Source: Gammaproteobacteria bacterium
Lineage (GTDB): Bacteria > Pseudomonadota > Gammaproteobacteria > Arenicellales > JAJDZL01
Assembly: GCA_022823625.1 (NCBI GenBank)
Contig: JAJEHQ010000023.1
Coordinates: forward strand, 1-64,000
DNA: 64,000 bases
Direction of reading: 5' to 3'
The stretch's first letter is position 1, and each line of letters starts with the position of its first letter. The translations under genes and the position numbers were made by a program. The notes beneath the pieces were generated by a model. The model was not told the origin of the DNA, did no database searches, and saw only the letters and a list, made by a program, of their open reading frames with translations. This document shows positions 17,355-26,165 of the stretch, one piece after another.

Positions 17355-17918
17355 ATGGCTTTAAATCAAAATGATAACATGAAGCATATTGCTGACCTAC
17401 TTCATACTCGGAACACCATTGAAGTAAAAATCGCAAATATCATCGGAAGGCCAGCTGAACGTGGTCATATCGGTGAGTACTTAGCGAGCCTGATATTCGA
17501 TATCGCATTGGAGGACTCAGCGAATCATCCGGGAATCGATGGCTTTTTCAGGTCCGGTCCGCTTGCCGGGAAATCGGTTAACGTCAAGACTTACGGGAAA
17601 AGAGAAACAATTCTCGATATCCAGCCGAAATATTTGCCAGACTACTAACTGGTACTGGCAGGGCCTAAAACTGCCGCGTCGAGTTCAAAGGGAACCATTC
17701 GTCCGTGGGTCATTGATGAGGTTTTTCTGTTCGAAGCCAAACCACTGGTCAAGGAGCTTCGCAATAGCAATCTAAGAATTGGTACGGCTACTAGCGTCAG
17801 GCAATTTTACTGGGAGCGTGCTCGAATTTATCCTGTTTCATCCAATTCTCCACTGCAACTATCGAAGAGCCAACAAAATTGGATTCGTCTTTTCAAGGGA
17901 ATTGACTATTCGCGATAG
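17355..17918 (+). pseudogene. DUF6998-like gene interrupted by one in-frame TAA
   Basis: The frame runs 187 codons with one stop, TAA at 17646-17648. Before it: NIIGRPAERGHIGEYLASLI, then NHPGIDGFF and LAGKSVNVKTYGKRE; after it, in the same frame: LVLAGPKTAASS, FEAKPLVKEL, VRQFYWERARIYP and WIRLFKGIDYSR. The two halves read as one continuous small protein of the DUF6998 type (restriction-endonuclease-like), with the stop replacing a Tyr codon of a PDYYLVLAGP motif. Only one substitution separates it from an intact gene, so it is a recent loss, a sequencing error or a recoded codon. Confidence 0.75.
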
Positions 17919-18196
17919 TTCTTGGAAACCACAAGTATCCAGTTGGTGAAGTGGGACAATATGTTGCTTTGAATCATGAAGGATTAAATCTTTCCAATTG
18001 CTATCTGAAATTACGTAATCTGATATACGAACTGCATCCAGCTTTTCTGATTCTCTGTGAAACACAAGATGTCGGGAATCAACTTGGGTAGGCAGTTCAT
18101 GTATTTGTCCAGTAATCAGATAATTTGTTCTCTCGAAAAGAGAAATATGACTGAGATAGGAAAAAAATGGGTCGCAGTGCGGTAGAGTGAGGAGAA

Positions 18197-19732
18197 ATGG
18201 TTCGTAAATTCCAAGTAAAGGATGACTGGCTGAACGGGAAACTCGCGATCGAGCCGCATAAGTCAAGCGGACAAGTAGAGGTGTTTTATATCCCATCTCC
18301 AATATTGTTGGCTGAGCATGACATATATCCCGATAATGCTGAGGACTACAAGAAGAAATTGATTGAATTCAGCACCAAATCAGGAAAGTTCTCAATTTAC
18401 CCAATAAATACAACAAGTCAAGGCGACAAATTTCTAAAACCAAAATACAACAAGATTAGAAAAATTACACTGGCTGACGGAACACCAGTTTTGTCTGAAA
18501 GTGGAGACGAAACTGATTTAGAAGGAGGATATGTTCGTTCGGTGACTTTCGGAAAAACGGAGCCGATCCAGCACAAAATAGACGAACAGGCAATTTCGAG
18601 TAGTCCGAATTCTGACGAGCAGATCATCAACATTCTTGAGAGTTTGCCACCTGCTTTTACCAAAGACTATGACTACGGTTTGGGTCTCGCGAATCGTTAC
18701 AGATTTATCGTGGAAGCAATAGAGGAACTCACGAATTGTACAGAAATAGAGATATCGAAGCACTGCGAAACTGAAGTTGATGAAGTGAAAGGGCTATTTC
18801 ATATCAATAGTTCCGACTTCGAAATAGTGCGCAAAATGTTGAATGCGACAACGCACTTGGGACAAGTTGCGGGACGCACTGTAAAGCAAACAGAGACGTA
18901 TAACTTCTTTGCAGAAATACTTGGTCAGAAGACAATTACTCTCAACATGGGGCGTCATCGGTTGCGCAAGCTCTTCACGGCAGCAATTCACAATGACAAA
19001 TTAATATTGTCGGACGCAGAGCAGGAAGAAATCGTAAATACCGTCATTCGGAATGTGAAGTCTATTTCCGAGAGTAAACCGGAAAGGCTGATACGATTGC
19101 AAAATGATCTGGAACTTGCAAATCTTGAAAGCTTCATTGACCGATTTCGTTCAATGATCAATTCAAATCTAGTTGAAAGCAAATGGCAGAAGTTTTTCCA
19201 TACGAATCCACTTGTTTTGAGTCTGGCCTTTGGCTATCCAATAATCAAAATTGGGCAACAGGCATCAGTTGGAGGAAGAAAAATATTTGGCGGCGGTGAG
19301 AAAATTACCGATTTCCTGATGAAAAACAAAGTGACGAATAATGCTGCGATAGTAGAAATTAAGACACCTCGCGCGAAACTCGTACAGAGGGAAGTACGTA
19401 GTGGCGTATTTTCGCCTTCCCGCGAAATTTCGGAAGGCATTGTTCAAGCACTTGATCAGAGGTTTCAGTTTCAAAGCGAAATTTTCATGATAAAGGGTAA
19501 AAGTGGAATATACGATCTTGAAACCTATTCTGTTCAATGTTACTTGGTGATTGGAACCATTCCGACCGAGAAGGAAGAACAGAAGTCGTTTGAATTGTTC
19601 AGGGGAAATTCGAAGGATGTCCAGATTATCACATTCGACGAACTGTTGGAAAACTTGACTCAACTGAAGGAACTACTGGCATTGTCGGAAAAAGACAGCA
19701 ACGAGTTGGGTGAGAGAAAGGTGCTTTTCTGA
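18197..19732 (+). CDS. sduA: Shedu nuclease SduA (DUF4263)
   Basis: 511 residues. The C-terminal ~180 residues form the DUF4263 nuclease: ITDFLMKNK (~371-379) and AAIVEIKTPRA (~385-395) supply D-x(n)-ExK, followed by EISEGIVQALDQRFQF and ITFDELLENL. The N-terminal ~300 residues have no named domain and are variable in Shedu, where they are thought to sense the phage or its DNA ends. GGAG lies 4 nt before the ATG. Shedu is a single-gene anti-phage system that acts as an oligomeric DNA nuclease. Family assignment is strong on the C-terminal motifs. Confidence 0.85.
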   Translation: MVRKFQVKDDWLNGKLAIEPHKSSGQVEVFYIPSPILLAEHDIYPDNAEDYKKKLIEFSTKSGKFSIYPINTTSQGDKFLKPKYNKIRKITLADGTPVLSESGDETDLEGGYVRSVTFGKTEPIQHKIDEQAISSSPNSDEQIINILESLPPAFTKDYDYGLGLANRYRFIVEAIEELTNCTEIEISKHCETEVDEVKGLFHINSSDFEIVRKMLNATTHLGQVAGRTVKQTETYNFFAEILGQKTITLNMGRHRLRKLFTAAIHNDKLILSDAEQEEIVNTVIRNVKSISESKPERLIRLQNDLELANLESFIDRFRSMINSNLVESKWQKFFHTNPLVLSLAFGYPIIKIGQQASVGGRKIFGGGEKITDFLMKNKVTNNAAIVEIKTPRAKLVQREVRSGVFSPSREISEGIVQALDQRFQFQSEIFMIKGKSGIYDLETYSVQCYLVIGTIPTEKEEQKSFELFRGNSKDVQIITFDELLENLTQLKELLALSEKDSNELGERKVLF

Positions 19733-20245
19733 CTCAATAGTTATATGATGGCAAATTACTGCTCGTGACTATGTTCCCTATGTCTGGTGCGAGTTCGTTC
19801 ACTTTGTTTTGTCAATAATGTAGTAATAAATTTACCGCACGGAATTTCACAAGTACTTTCTGAGTTACATTAGAAAAAATTTTGAGTTCGACTTGGAAGC
19901 AAGTTTCCACAAAAGTTCGAGCAAATGTGTGTCAGGCAAATTGGCATAAAGCGTAGCTGGTGAAAGTTCGCTGAGAACTTAATATTATCCGCAACTTCCA
20001 CCTCGAGTCGTGCGTCGTAAATTTGCTATTCTCTTCGTGCTGCGCACTTCGTTCAGAGTGAATATGCACTACTGATCGACAAAGATTTACCAAGTAATGG
20101 TAGGTCGAGTCGTCAAAAATAAATAGTACAGGAATCTTGAATCGGAACCTACAGTAATTTGAGTGTAATGGGAGAATCTTCCACTCTGGTGTAGATTGCG
20201 CATCAAATACAATTTGGAAAAACGCGAAGTGAATAGTTGTAACCA
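19733..20245. other. ~510 bp without a gene between Shedu and the HEPN gene
   Basis: No convincing frame on either strand. Its second half contains the first copy of a direct repeat that recurs beyond the HEPN gene. Both strands are stop-rich apart from a 110-codon antisense frame at 19932-20264 that shows no domain. Confidence 0.5.
19915..20023. repeat. Imperfect direct repeat, left copy (flanks HEPN gene)
   Basis: About 110 bp align with 21367-21476 at roughly 70% identity by eye, with only short gaps. Shared blocks include GTTCGAG, CAGGC, TGGCAT, TGGTGAA, TTCG, TTAAT, AACTT, TCGT and CGxAA in the same order. Neither copy codes for a protein I recognise. The pair brackets the HEPN gene in direct orientation. 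Confidence 0.5.
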
Positions 20246-21319
20246 ATGAACAAGGATGAACCATTTAAACGGCTAGTAGAGAATGCTATGGATTTTCTTT
20301 CTCATTCCATCGACGAGTTCAAAGAACATCCGAAATTCTCAGTTATACACTTCCACACAGCCGTTGAACTTTTTCTAAAATCCCGTCTCATGGCAGAGCA
20401 TTGGTCTTTGGTTGTGTCAAATCGAGGAGACTCAGATTGGGAAAAGTTCATAGTCGGAGATTTCAGATCTGTGACCCTGATTGAAGCTGTCGACCGACTA
20501 AACAAAATCATACGCAGCGGATTCAGCAAAAAAGATCTCAAAACTTTCAAGTCACTGACTAATCATCGAAATAAGATAGTGCATTTTTTCCATGAATCTG
20601 ACTCTGAAGAAGGAAACGAAAAGCTACGTGAAGCTATTGCAAAGGAGCAACTCACAACTTGGTATTTACTTCACAAAGCACTAACCGACCGATGGTCTAA
20701 CGTGTTCTCGCCTTGGTTTGTCAATCTCAATGAAATTGATTCTCGTTTGCGCACCCATCGAGAATTTCTTCAAGTAATTTTCGATCAAAAGATGCCTGAA
20801 CTTGAGAATTTCAAACAGCACGGATATATATTTCGAAATTGCCTCACTTGCGAATTCCCTTCTCAAAAAAACATTGATGAGATTGGTAAACTGTACGAGG
20901 CTGAATGCATTGTTTGTGGTTTCACTGAGAATTGCATAACGATTGCATGTCCCGAATGTGAACAACCAATTGTGTTTCGTAATGAGGGGTTTGGTAAATG
21001 CGAAAATTGCAATCATAGCTTTGACCCCAATTCTTTAGCAGAAGAACTCGTAGATGACCGCAACACCTATATCGCTAGATTAGAAGGCGATGACTCCTGG
21101 CAATTTGGTAGTTGCGGTGAGTGTGACGGATTTCACACAGTTGTTCGCCTCGACAAAGAAGGAAACAATTATCTTTGTACCACTTGTTTTGGTGAATTTG
21201 ATTCCATGGAAACTTGTGGATGGTGCCATGAGCTTAATACTGGTGATATGGCTGATAGCTACTGGTTTGGATGTGGCATTTGCGGTGGAAAAGGCATCGA
21301 TTACGAGCTAAGTTATTGA
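20246..21319 (+). CDS. HEPN-domain protein with four tandem zinc ribbons
   Basis: 357 residues. The N-terminal ~130 residues are helical and resemble HEPN domains: FHTAVELFLKSRLM near 36-49, then LTNHRNKIVHFF (105-115), which supplies the RxxxxH ribonuclease motif (Arg108, His113). From about residue 198 on there are eight CxxC pairs (CLTC, CIVC, CPEC, CENC, CGEC, CTTC, CGWC, CGIC), enough for four zinc ribbons, a nucleic-acid or ribosome-binding array. HEPN RNases are common effectors of abortive infection and toxin-antitoxin systems. No antitoxin gene adjoins it. The gene lies between two imperfect direct repeats and just after Shedu. The defence role is inference. Confidence 0.7.
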   Translation: MNKDEPFKRLVENAMDFLSHSIDEFKEHPKFSVIHFHTAVELFLKSRLMAEHWSLVVSNRGDSDWEKFIVGDFRSVTLIEAVDRLNKIIRSGFSKKDLKTFKSLTNHRNKIVHFFHESDSEEGNEKLREAIAKEQLTTWYLLHKALTDRWSNVFSPWFVNLNEIDSRLRTHREFLQVIFDQKMPELENFKQHGYIFRNCLTCEFPSQKNIDEIGKLYEAECIVCGFTENCITIACPECEQPIVFRNEGFGKCENCNHSFDPNSLAEELVDDRNTYIARLEGDDSWQFGSCGECDGFHTVVRLDKEGNNYLCTTCFGEFDSMETCGWCHELNTGDMADSYWFGCGICGGKGIDYELSY

Positions 21320-21898
21320 TATTTCATACTAAGTGAAGTTAAATTTGCAAAGAGATTTCAGTAATAGTTCGAGTTCTTTGAGCGCCAGGCTAACTGGCAT
21401 TAGGGTAGTTGGTGAACATTCGGTGGATATTAATGCCAAATAAACTTTCACAGCGAATCGTACACCGGAACTTGTGAGGGTGCAGGTGAAGCGTCGGCAA
21501 CGGTACACATAGTTGTGATAGTTGAGCGTCGATATCGAATACATTCAGAGTGCCGCGTCTGCTAGAGTGCGGCGGTGCGCAAATATTTTCAACTCGGATT
21601 AACTCTACTACGGGCAGCACACAACCGGTATGAGCATTGTGGATCGCATCAAGATTGCATGAGAGTTTGACAGGTGCACTAATCGGAGGTGAACACTCAT
21701 TGCCAAAGGGCCTACCCTTTAGCAGATTGTCACCAAACCGTTCTCAATTCATGAATTGCAAGAATTTCAATCTAATCAAGAGAAAGTTGAATTGGGAGTG
21801 TCCATCTTGGTCGTGCCAATGTGCGCCGAGACGGACGATCCTTCAGCGAAAACAATTCCACCACACATACGGTAAATTCGAAATATTACGATTGACGA
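21320..21898. other. ~580 bp without a recognised gene
   Basis: Contains the right copy of the flanking repeat (21367-21476). Further along, around 21660-21900, one frame gives VSILVVPMCAE-like sequence interrupted by stops, which may be a decayed gene. No RNA gene or clear terminator was seen. Confidence 0.4.
21367..21476. repeat. Imperfect direct repeat, right copy (flanks HEPN gene)
   Basis: Partner of 19915-20023 in the same orientation, about 70% identical by eye. It begins about 50 bp after the HEPN stop codon, whereas the left copy ends about 220 bp before the HEPN start. A shorter, weaker resemblance continues near 21667-21700. Confidence 0.5.
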
Positions 21899-22272
21899 CT
21901 AGATCAAATCGTCCACGACGGTACCGAGAGTAACGGCAATTCGTTTCAAAGCTTTTACCGAACCATGTTTTTTTCGGTTTCGATATCTGAAAGATAGGAC
22001 TGGGCGTCACCGCTTTCAGTTGTAAAGCTGTTTGCGGTCATGCCTCGATACTCACGCCATTCGCGAATGGGATGCATTTCTGCGGCAATGCATTCAGCGA
22101 GATCAAAAGGTACCAACTCCTCATCTGCATCTACTAATACGCGACGGGCAACAGAGATGTCCATCTCGTCCTCGTCAACGGCGGTGCGCAGAGCTTCAAA
22201 TTCTTCGCGAGGTACGATGGTGTAGTCCTTCTCACTGAATGTGAGTGTTTGATAATTTTTGTTGGAGTTCAT
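21899..22272 (-). pseudogene. XRE-type antitoxin frameshifted in an A-run
   Basis: The first 105 codons encode a typical antitoxin: VPREEFEALR near the N-terminus and an HTH starting MHPIREWREYRGM with SYLSDIETEK. The frame then ends early, but adding one base to the run of seven A (about 21967) restores KKHGSVKALKRIAVTLGTVV and a natural stop at 21899, exactly the expected end of the HTH domain. The gene overlaps the toxin's original stop by the sequence ATGA. A one-base deletion in an eight-A run, or a base-calling error there, explains the break. Confidence 0.75.
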
Positions 22273-22518
22273 CTATATGGACGTCCACGTGGGAGTGTGT
22301 TGATGACAGTCATTGTTCAAGATTCGCTGTCGATAGAATAGAGTACTCGCCAATCACCGATTCGCAAGCGTAAAATACCACTTCTTCGCAGAGCTTTGAT
22401 ATGGTTGTTCGGAGCGTGTGGATTAGCAGCTACCTGGTGAATATTCCTTATCACAGTTTTTAATATTACTGGGTATTCGATTGAATTGTCGCATTGATTT
22501 GCATTTGACAATGGAAAT
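22269..22518 (-). pseudogene. RelE/ParE-family toxin, broken by frameshift and stop
   Basis: The core NHIKALRRSGILRLRIGDWR and VLYSID identifies a RelE-type mRNA-cleaving toxin. Three defects are visible. The N-terminal strand (IVKCKSMRQFNRIPSN) is in a different frame from VIRNIHQVAANPHAP, with the shift at a short A-run near 22460. A TGA at 22317-22319 cuts the frame 16 codons before the natural end; the same frame continues TMTVINTLPRGRPYR to a TGA that overlaps the antitoxin ATG. The usual initiator position reads ATT. The toxin precedes the antitoxin, as in many XRE-paired RelE loci. Confidence 0.75.
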
Positions 22519-22550
22519 GCTTTTTTGGTGAATTACGAGGACTATCACTA

Positions 22551-22856
22551 GTGAATTTTCAACAACATAACCCACCGCACCCTGGTGAGTTGATTCAGCG
22601 TACCTATATTGATCCATTTAATGAGATGACCGTAAACGGAATCTCAGACAAATTGGGAGTAGCTCGTAGTACGTTTAGTCGGCTGTTGAACGGTCAGTCT
22701 AGCGTTTCCCCAGAAATAGCCGTTCGACTTTCTACAGTGCTTGGTGGTTCGCCTGAAAGTTGGCTGTCGCTACAAGGAAGTTTTAATCTGCACAAAGCGC
22801 GTCAGATAGTTGACGCAAGCGGATTAGAGCGGATTGACTTCAGTCAGGTTGAGTGA
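22551..22856 (+). CDS. higA: HigA-family antitoxin, orphan
   Basis: 101 residues with the full HigA layout: NPPHPGELIQRTYIDP at the start, then an HTH (GISDKLGVARSTFSRLLNG) and SPEIAVRLSTVLGGSPESWL. The start is a GTG at 22551 with GAGG 10 nt upstream. HigA normally follows a higB toxin gene; here the upstream sequence is the divergent relE relic, and nothing resembling higB is present on either side. It may be an anti-addiction orphan or have been left by deletion of the toxin. Confidence 0.85.
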   Translation: MNFQQHNPPHPGELIQRTYIDPFNEMTVNGISDKLGVARSTFSRLLNGQSSVSPEIAVRLSTVLGGSPESWLSLQGSFNLHKARQIVDASGLERIDFSQVE

Positions 22857-22904
22857 AAAAATCGCAGGGAACGGCACTACAAATCCTGAAAGTTTCTGTA
22901 TTTG

Positions 22905-23330
22905 TTATTCGATTCCAGTAAATGGATTAAGTAGTCGAACACCTGTATCTTTGAAATGAGAGGTATTTCTTGTAACCACGCATAGATCATGTGTCAGTGC
23001 TGTAGCAGCGATTTGCTTGTCATGTGAATTCTGATGGTGAGGTACACGCAGACAGCCCCACACCTGTGCTTCGAGTTCAGTGAAAGATAGGAGGTGATCG
23101 CGATACTCTCTCGTAACTTCCCCGAGCCATGTTTCCAGCAGGTTTGCTTGATCATGATCGCCACGATACCGGATCATTTCAACGCCGCGTCTCAACTCAC
23201 CGATTGTTATGACGCTCAGATAGATCTGCTGGTTGTTTTTCGCCGTCTCTGATAAAAAAAACTGAACACCTCTGTTGATTTTTGACTTCTTTCGAAATTC
23301 GCTGACAATATCGGTGTCAAGTAAATACAC
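22905..23330 (-). CDS. vapC: PIN-domain toxin VapC/FitB
   Basis: 141 residues. PIN-domain motifs are complete: LLDTDIVSEFRKK (Asp residues at the start), TIGELRRGVE (Glu), HDKQIAATAL (Asp) and VVTRNTSHF. The best start is the GTG at 23330, which overlaps the antitoxin gene by 14 nt and puts the first catalytic Asp at residue 5; a longer frame to 23408 would add 26 residues of antisense-like sequence. VapC toxins cleave tRNA or rRNA when the antitoxin is degraded. The locus appears intact. Confidence 0.87.
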   Translation of the reverse strand: MYLLDTDIVSEFRKKSKINRGVQFFLSETAKNNQQIYLSVITIGELRRGVEMIRYRGDHDQANLLETWLGEVTREYRDHLLSFTELEAQVWGCLRVPHHQNSHDKQIAATALTHDLCVVTRNTSHFKDTGVRLLNPFTGIE

Positions 23331-23550
23331 TGTTCGGAGACTCGTCTTCCACGCGTGAAAAATCGTCATCACGTCCCACTGGCGGGATCGATTGAATGAC
23401 TTCCTCAAAGCTTCTTCTTCGGGGAGTCAACAACACATCTGCCAACAAATTTCGATGTTCGGCTTCCGCGCTAATGCCTTTTCTTCCAGCTCGAAATTTC
23501 AAAGCTCTTACAATTTCGTCATCAACGTTTCGTACGATTAAATTTGCCAT
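23317..23550 (-). CDS. vapB: FitA/VapB ribbon-helix-helix antitoxin
   Basis: 77 residues. The RHH DNA-binding fold is visible in MANLIVRNVDDEIVRALKFR followed by GISAEAEHRNLL, a pattern typical of FitA-like antitoxins. The C-terminal tail (RVEDESPNSVFT) would wrap the toxin. It overlaps vapC by 14 nt, so the two are translationally coupled and autoregulated from one promoter upstream of 23550. Confidence 0.88.
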   Translation of the reverse strand: MANLIVRNVDDEIVRALKFRAGRKGISAEAEHRNLLADVLLTPRRRSFEEVIQSIPPVGRDDDFSRVEDESPNSVFT

Positions 23551-24322
23551 CTATGCCTCCGCATGTATTGAGAATTGAGTTTTGCCAAAAACAGAACAGT
23601 ATGATGTAATCAATGATATCATATGTGCGCGATCCATCACGTAAAATTTGCACTTATGTCTTCTCGTTCCAGAGTTTCTGGGCGGAGACTCTCATTACAT
23701 CAATTTTCAAAATTATCCCAACTTTACTTTCAATTCGGAAAATTGAAGGGGCTTGAATTCCCTCCTTCCGTGCCCACCAAGTCAATTTATTTGACTCAAT
23801 TGAACTCGCCGTACTAAATTCAAACTATGGCTATCTTGCTGCAATTACATCGCAATTTCATTTACTCTAAAGGACGTGTCATCGTTAGCATTATCTCCGT
23901 TCAGAATTCTCAGGAGAAATTCGATAGAACATGCCTCAATCACTGAATTTTTCCTTTCACTCAGTGGGTGTCTCCATATTTACGCATGAATCTGACATCA
24001 CGATGAACCTTGTGGATGCTTGGCGGGTATTTACCCGGCCAAGTATGCCTGATTTTCCAATTCAAACGGATTAACTTGATAACCAGCTGAATCAGGCTGG
24101 AGTGAAACACAGAGGCAGAGGGACCTCGGCAGAAAGAAATTCCGGTTTGACGGTATTAAATTGAATAACGTATCTTGGATAGTCTTACGAACTGATACCA
24201 CACTCAGTTCTGATCACTGGTACGTCAATCGATTAATTCAATAAAGGCAGAAACTTTGTCAAATTCGCAGTATCGAAAAGCCGTAGCAAAAAAAGGTTAC
24301 TCAATGGCACGGCAGTCCAAAA
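23551..24322. other. ~770 bp without a recognisable gene, right border of the defence island
   Basis: All frames are short and stop-rich. A small hairpin (CAATT/AATTG) lies near 23731-23750. No integrase, tRNA or attachment repeat was found here, although this is where the island gives way to metabolic genes. Confidence 0.45.
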
Positions 24323-25975
24323 ATGATGTTTGACTACATCATCGTAGGTGCTGGATCAGCGGGTTCGGTACTGGCCGAAAGACTGAGTTCAAAGACTAAA
24401 AATCGCGTTTTGCTGCTTGAAGCAGGCCCAGACAACAAGGCGTTATCGTTGAAAATACCCGCAGCGATGCTGGCTAATCTCAACAGCACAAAGCATAACT
24501 GGAGGTTCTTTGGCGAATCGGAGCCTGAGTTAAATGGTCGCCAACTACAGCATGACCGGGGTAAAACGCTGGGCGGTTCTTCATCGATCAACGGGATGAT
24601 TTTCATTCGCGGCCATGCGAAAGACTTTGAAGGGTGGCAGCATGCTGGGTGCGAAGGTTGGGGTTACGCAAACGTATTGCCATACTTCAAACGATTGGAG
24701 ACCTACTCCGCCGGTGAGGATGAGTATCGAGGGGGAAGTGGACCTTTACAGGTTCATCGTCCGGTCCCGAATAATCCGCTCTTTTATGCCTTTCTGAAAG
24801 CCGGGGAGCAGGCAGGATATCCTCTTACCGATGACATCAACGGCTACACACAAGAGGGTTTTGGCCTACTGGACTCCTCTATCTTTCGCGGCGAACGTTG
24901 GAGTACGGCACGTGCCTATCTCGAACGTGTCCGAACCCGGTCCAATGTAACCGTATTAACCGAAGCACACGTACAGAAAATTAATTTTGAAGGTGGCCGT
25001 GCAACTGGGGTGACATATCATCAGTCCGGTCAAAGTAAGACTGTTCAGGCGCATAAGGAAGTCATACTTTCTGCAGGTGCTGTTGGTACGCCGCATATTC
25101 TGATGCTTTCGGGAATTGGGCCGGCTACGCATCTTCAGGAAACTGGCATTGATGTAATAAGTAACCTACCTGGTGTCGGACAGAACCTGAACGACCATCC
25201 TGATTTTGTTGTGCAGTACGAGTGCCTGAAGCCTGTCTCTATTTGGCCGAAAACTAGACTGGTTGGGCGCACCTTAGCCGGTATACGCTGGCTGTTGACG
25301 AGACGAGGTACATGCGCATCCAACCAATTCGATGTAGTCGCTTGTATCCGCTCCGCTCCTGGAGTTGAGTATCCTGATCTTCAACTTACGATTACACCCA
25401 TCGCTGTAGATAATCAAACCTGGAATCCGATCCCGAGGCATGCTTTCCAGATTCACGTTGGTCTGATGCGAGCCTACAGCCGCGGCCGAATTGAGCTCAG
25501 AGATTCTAACCCTTTCAGCACTCCGCTCATATTGGTAAACTACATGAAGGATCCACGTGACAGGGAAATGATGCGGAAAGGTATTCGCCTGGTGCGTGAA
25601 CTCGTAGAACAGCCAGCATTCAGTGAGTTATGTGGAAAGGAAATATTTCCAGGTGCAAAAGCGCAAAGTAACGTAGATCTTGACAGCTTTATTAATTCAC
25701 ATTGCAACACTCAATGGCATTTGTCTTGTACTGCGAGAATGGGTACCAAAGAAGACAAAGGGGCGGTTGTCGATAGCCAGGGTAGGGTACATGGTCTACA
25801 GAGTCTGCGCGTAGTTGATGCATCGATAATGCCATGCGTGACAAACGGTAACACGAATTGCCCCACCATTATGATTGCGGAAAAGATTAGTGACGCGATT
25901 TTGGGCATTGAACCATTGCCGGTTAACAATGCTGAAGTATGGCAGAATCCAGACTATTTCACCAGTCAGCGATAA
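24323..25975 (+). CDS. GMC-family flavoprotein oxidoreductase (choline dehydrogenase-like)
   Basis: 550 residues. The N-terminal FAD-binding Rossmann motif is DYIIVGAGSAGSVLAERL, followed by the GMC signature 1 region HDRGKTLGGSSSINGMIF and signature 2 SAGAVGTPHILMLSGIGP. The C-terminal active-site strand shows NTQWHLSCTARMG with the catalytic His and TNGNTNCPTIMIAEK with the conserved Asn. Such enzymes oxidise primary alcohols to aldehydes. Choline is the best-known substrate but many relatives act on other alcohols, and no betaine aldehyde dehydrogenase or BetI adjoins, so substrate is open. ATGs at 24323 and 24326 are equivalent. Confidence 0.88.
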   Translation: MMFDYIIVGAGSAGSVLAERLSSKTKNRVLLLEAGPDNKALSLKIPAAMLANLNSTKHNWRFFGESEPELNGRQLQHDRGKTLGGSSSINGMIFIRGHAKDFEGWQHAGCEGWGYANVLPYFKRLETYSAGEDEYRGGSGPLQVHRPVPNNPLFYAFLKAGEQAGYPLTDDINGYTQEGFGLLDSSIFRGERWSTARAYLERVRTRSNVTVLTEAHVQKINFEGGRATGVTYHQSGQSKTVQAHKEVILSAGAVGTPHILMLSGIGPATHLQETGIDVISNLPGVGQNLNDHPDFVVQYECLKPVSIWPKTRLVGRTLAGIRWLLTRRGTCASNQFDVVACIRSAPGVEYPDLQLTITPIAVDNQTWNPIPRHAFQIHVGLMRAYSRGRIELRDSNPFSTPLILVNYMKDPRDREMMRKGIRLVRELVEQPAFSELCGKEIFPGAKAQSNVDLDSFINSHCNTQWHLSCTARMGTKEDKGAVVDSQGRVHGLQSLRVVDASIMPCVTNGNTNCPTIMIAEKISDAILGIEPLPVNNAEVWQNPDYFTSQR

Positions 25976-26165
25976 CATACATTCATGGAGTAGAGGAGAG
26001 GAAAATGATTGATTATGTAACGGTAGGAAGCAGTAGTCTGGATTGAAATGAGGTGTTCTGCGAGCCAATTTCACTACTCCAGATCGGAGAACTTGTCTAT
26101 TTCGCAACTTCATGGTGTTAAACTACAACATTACAACTTTCCAACAAAAATCGCGCAGAACTATC

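Noticed and set aside
17859-18302. 147-codon minus-strand frame over the start of Shedu
   Set aside because: Overlaps the Shedu start and the DUF6998-like end, both well supported on the other strand; no domain seen.
19932-20264. 110-codon minus-strand frame
   Set aside because: No domain; its sequence corresponds partly to the noncoding direct repeat and its start overlaps the HEPN gene.
21637-21933. 98-codon plus-strand frame before the antitoxin relic
   Set aside because: No recognisable family and it runs into the antisense of the antitoxin pseudogene.
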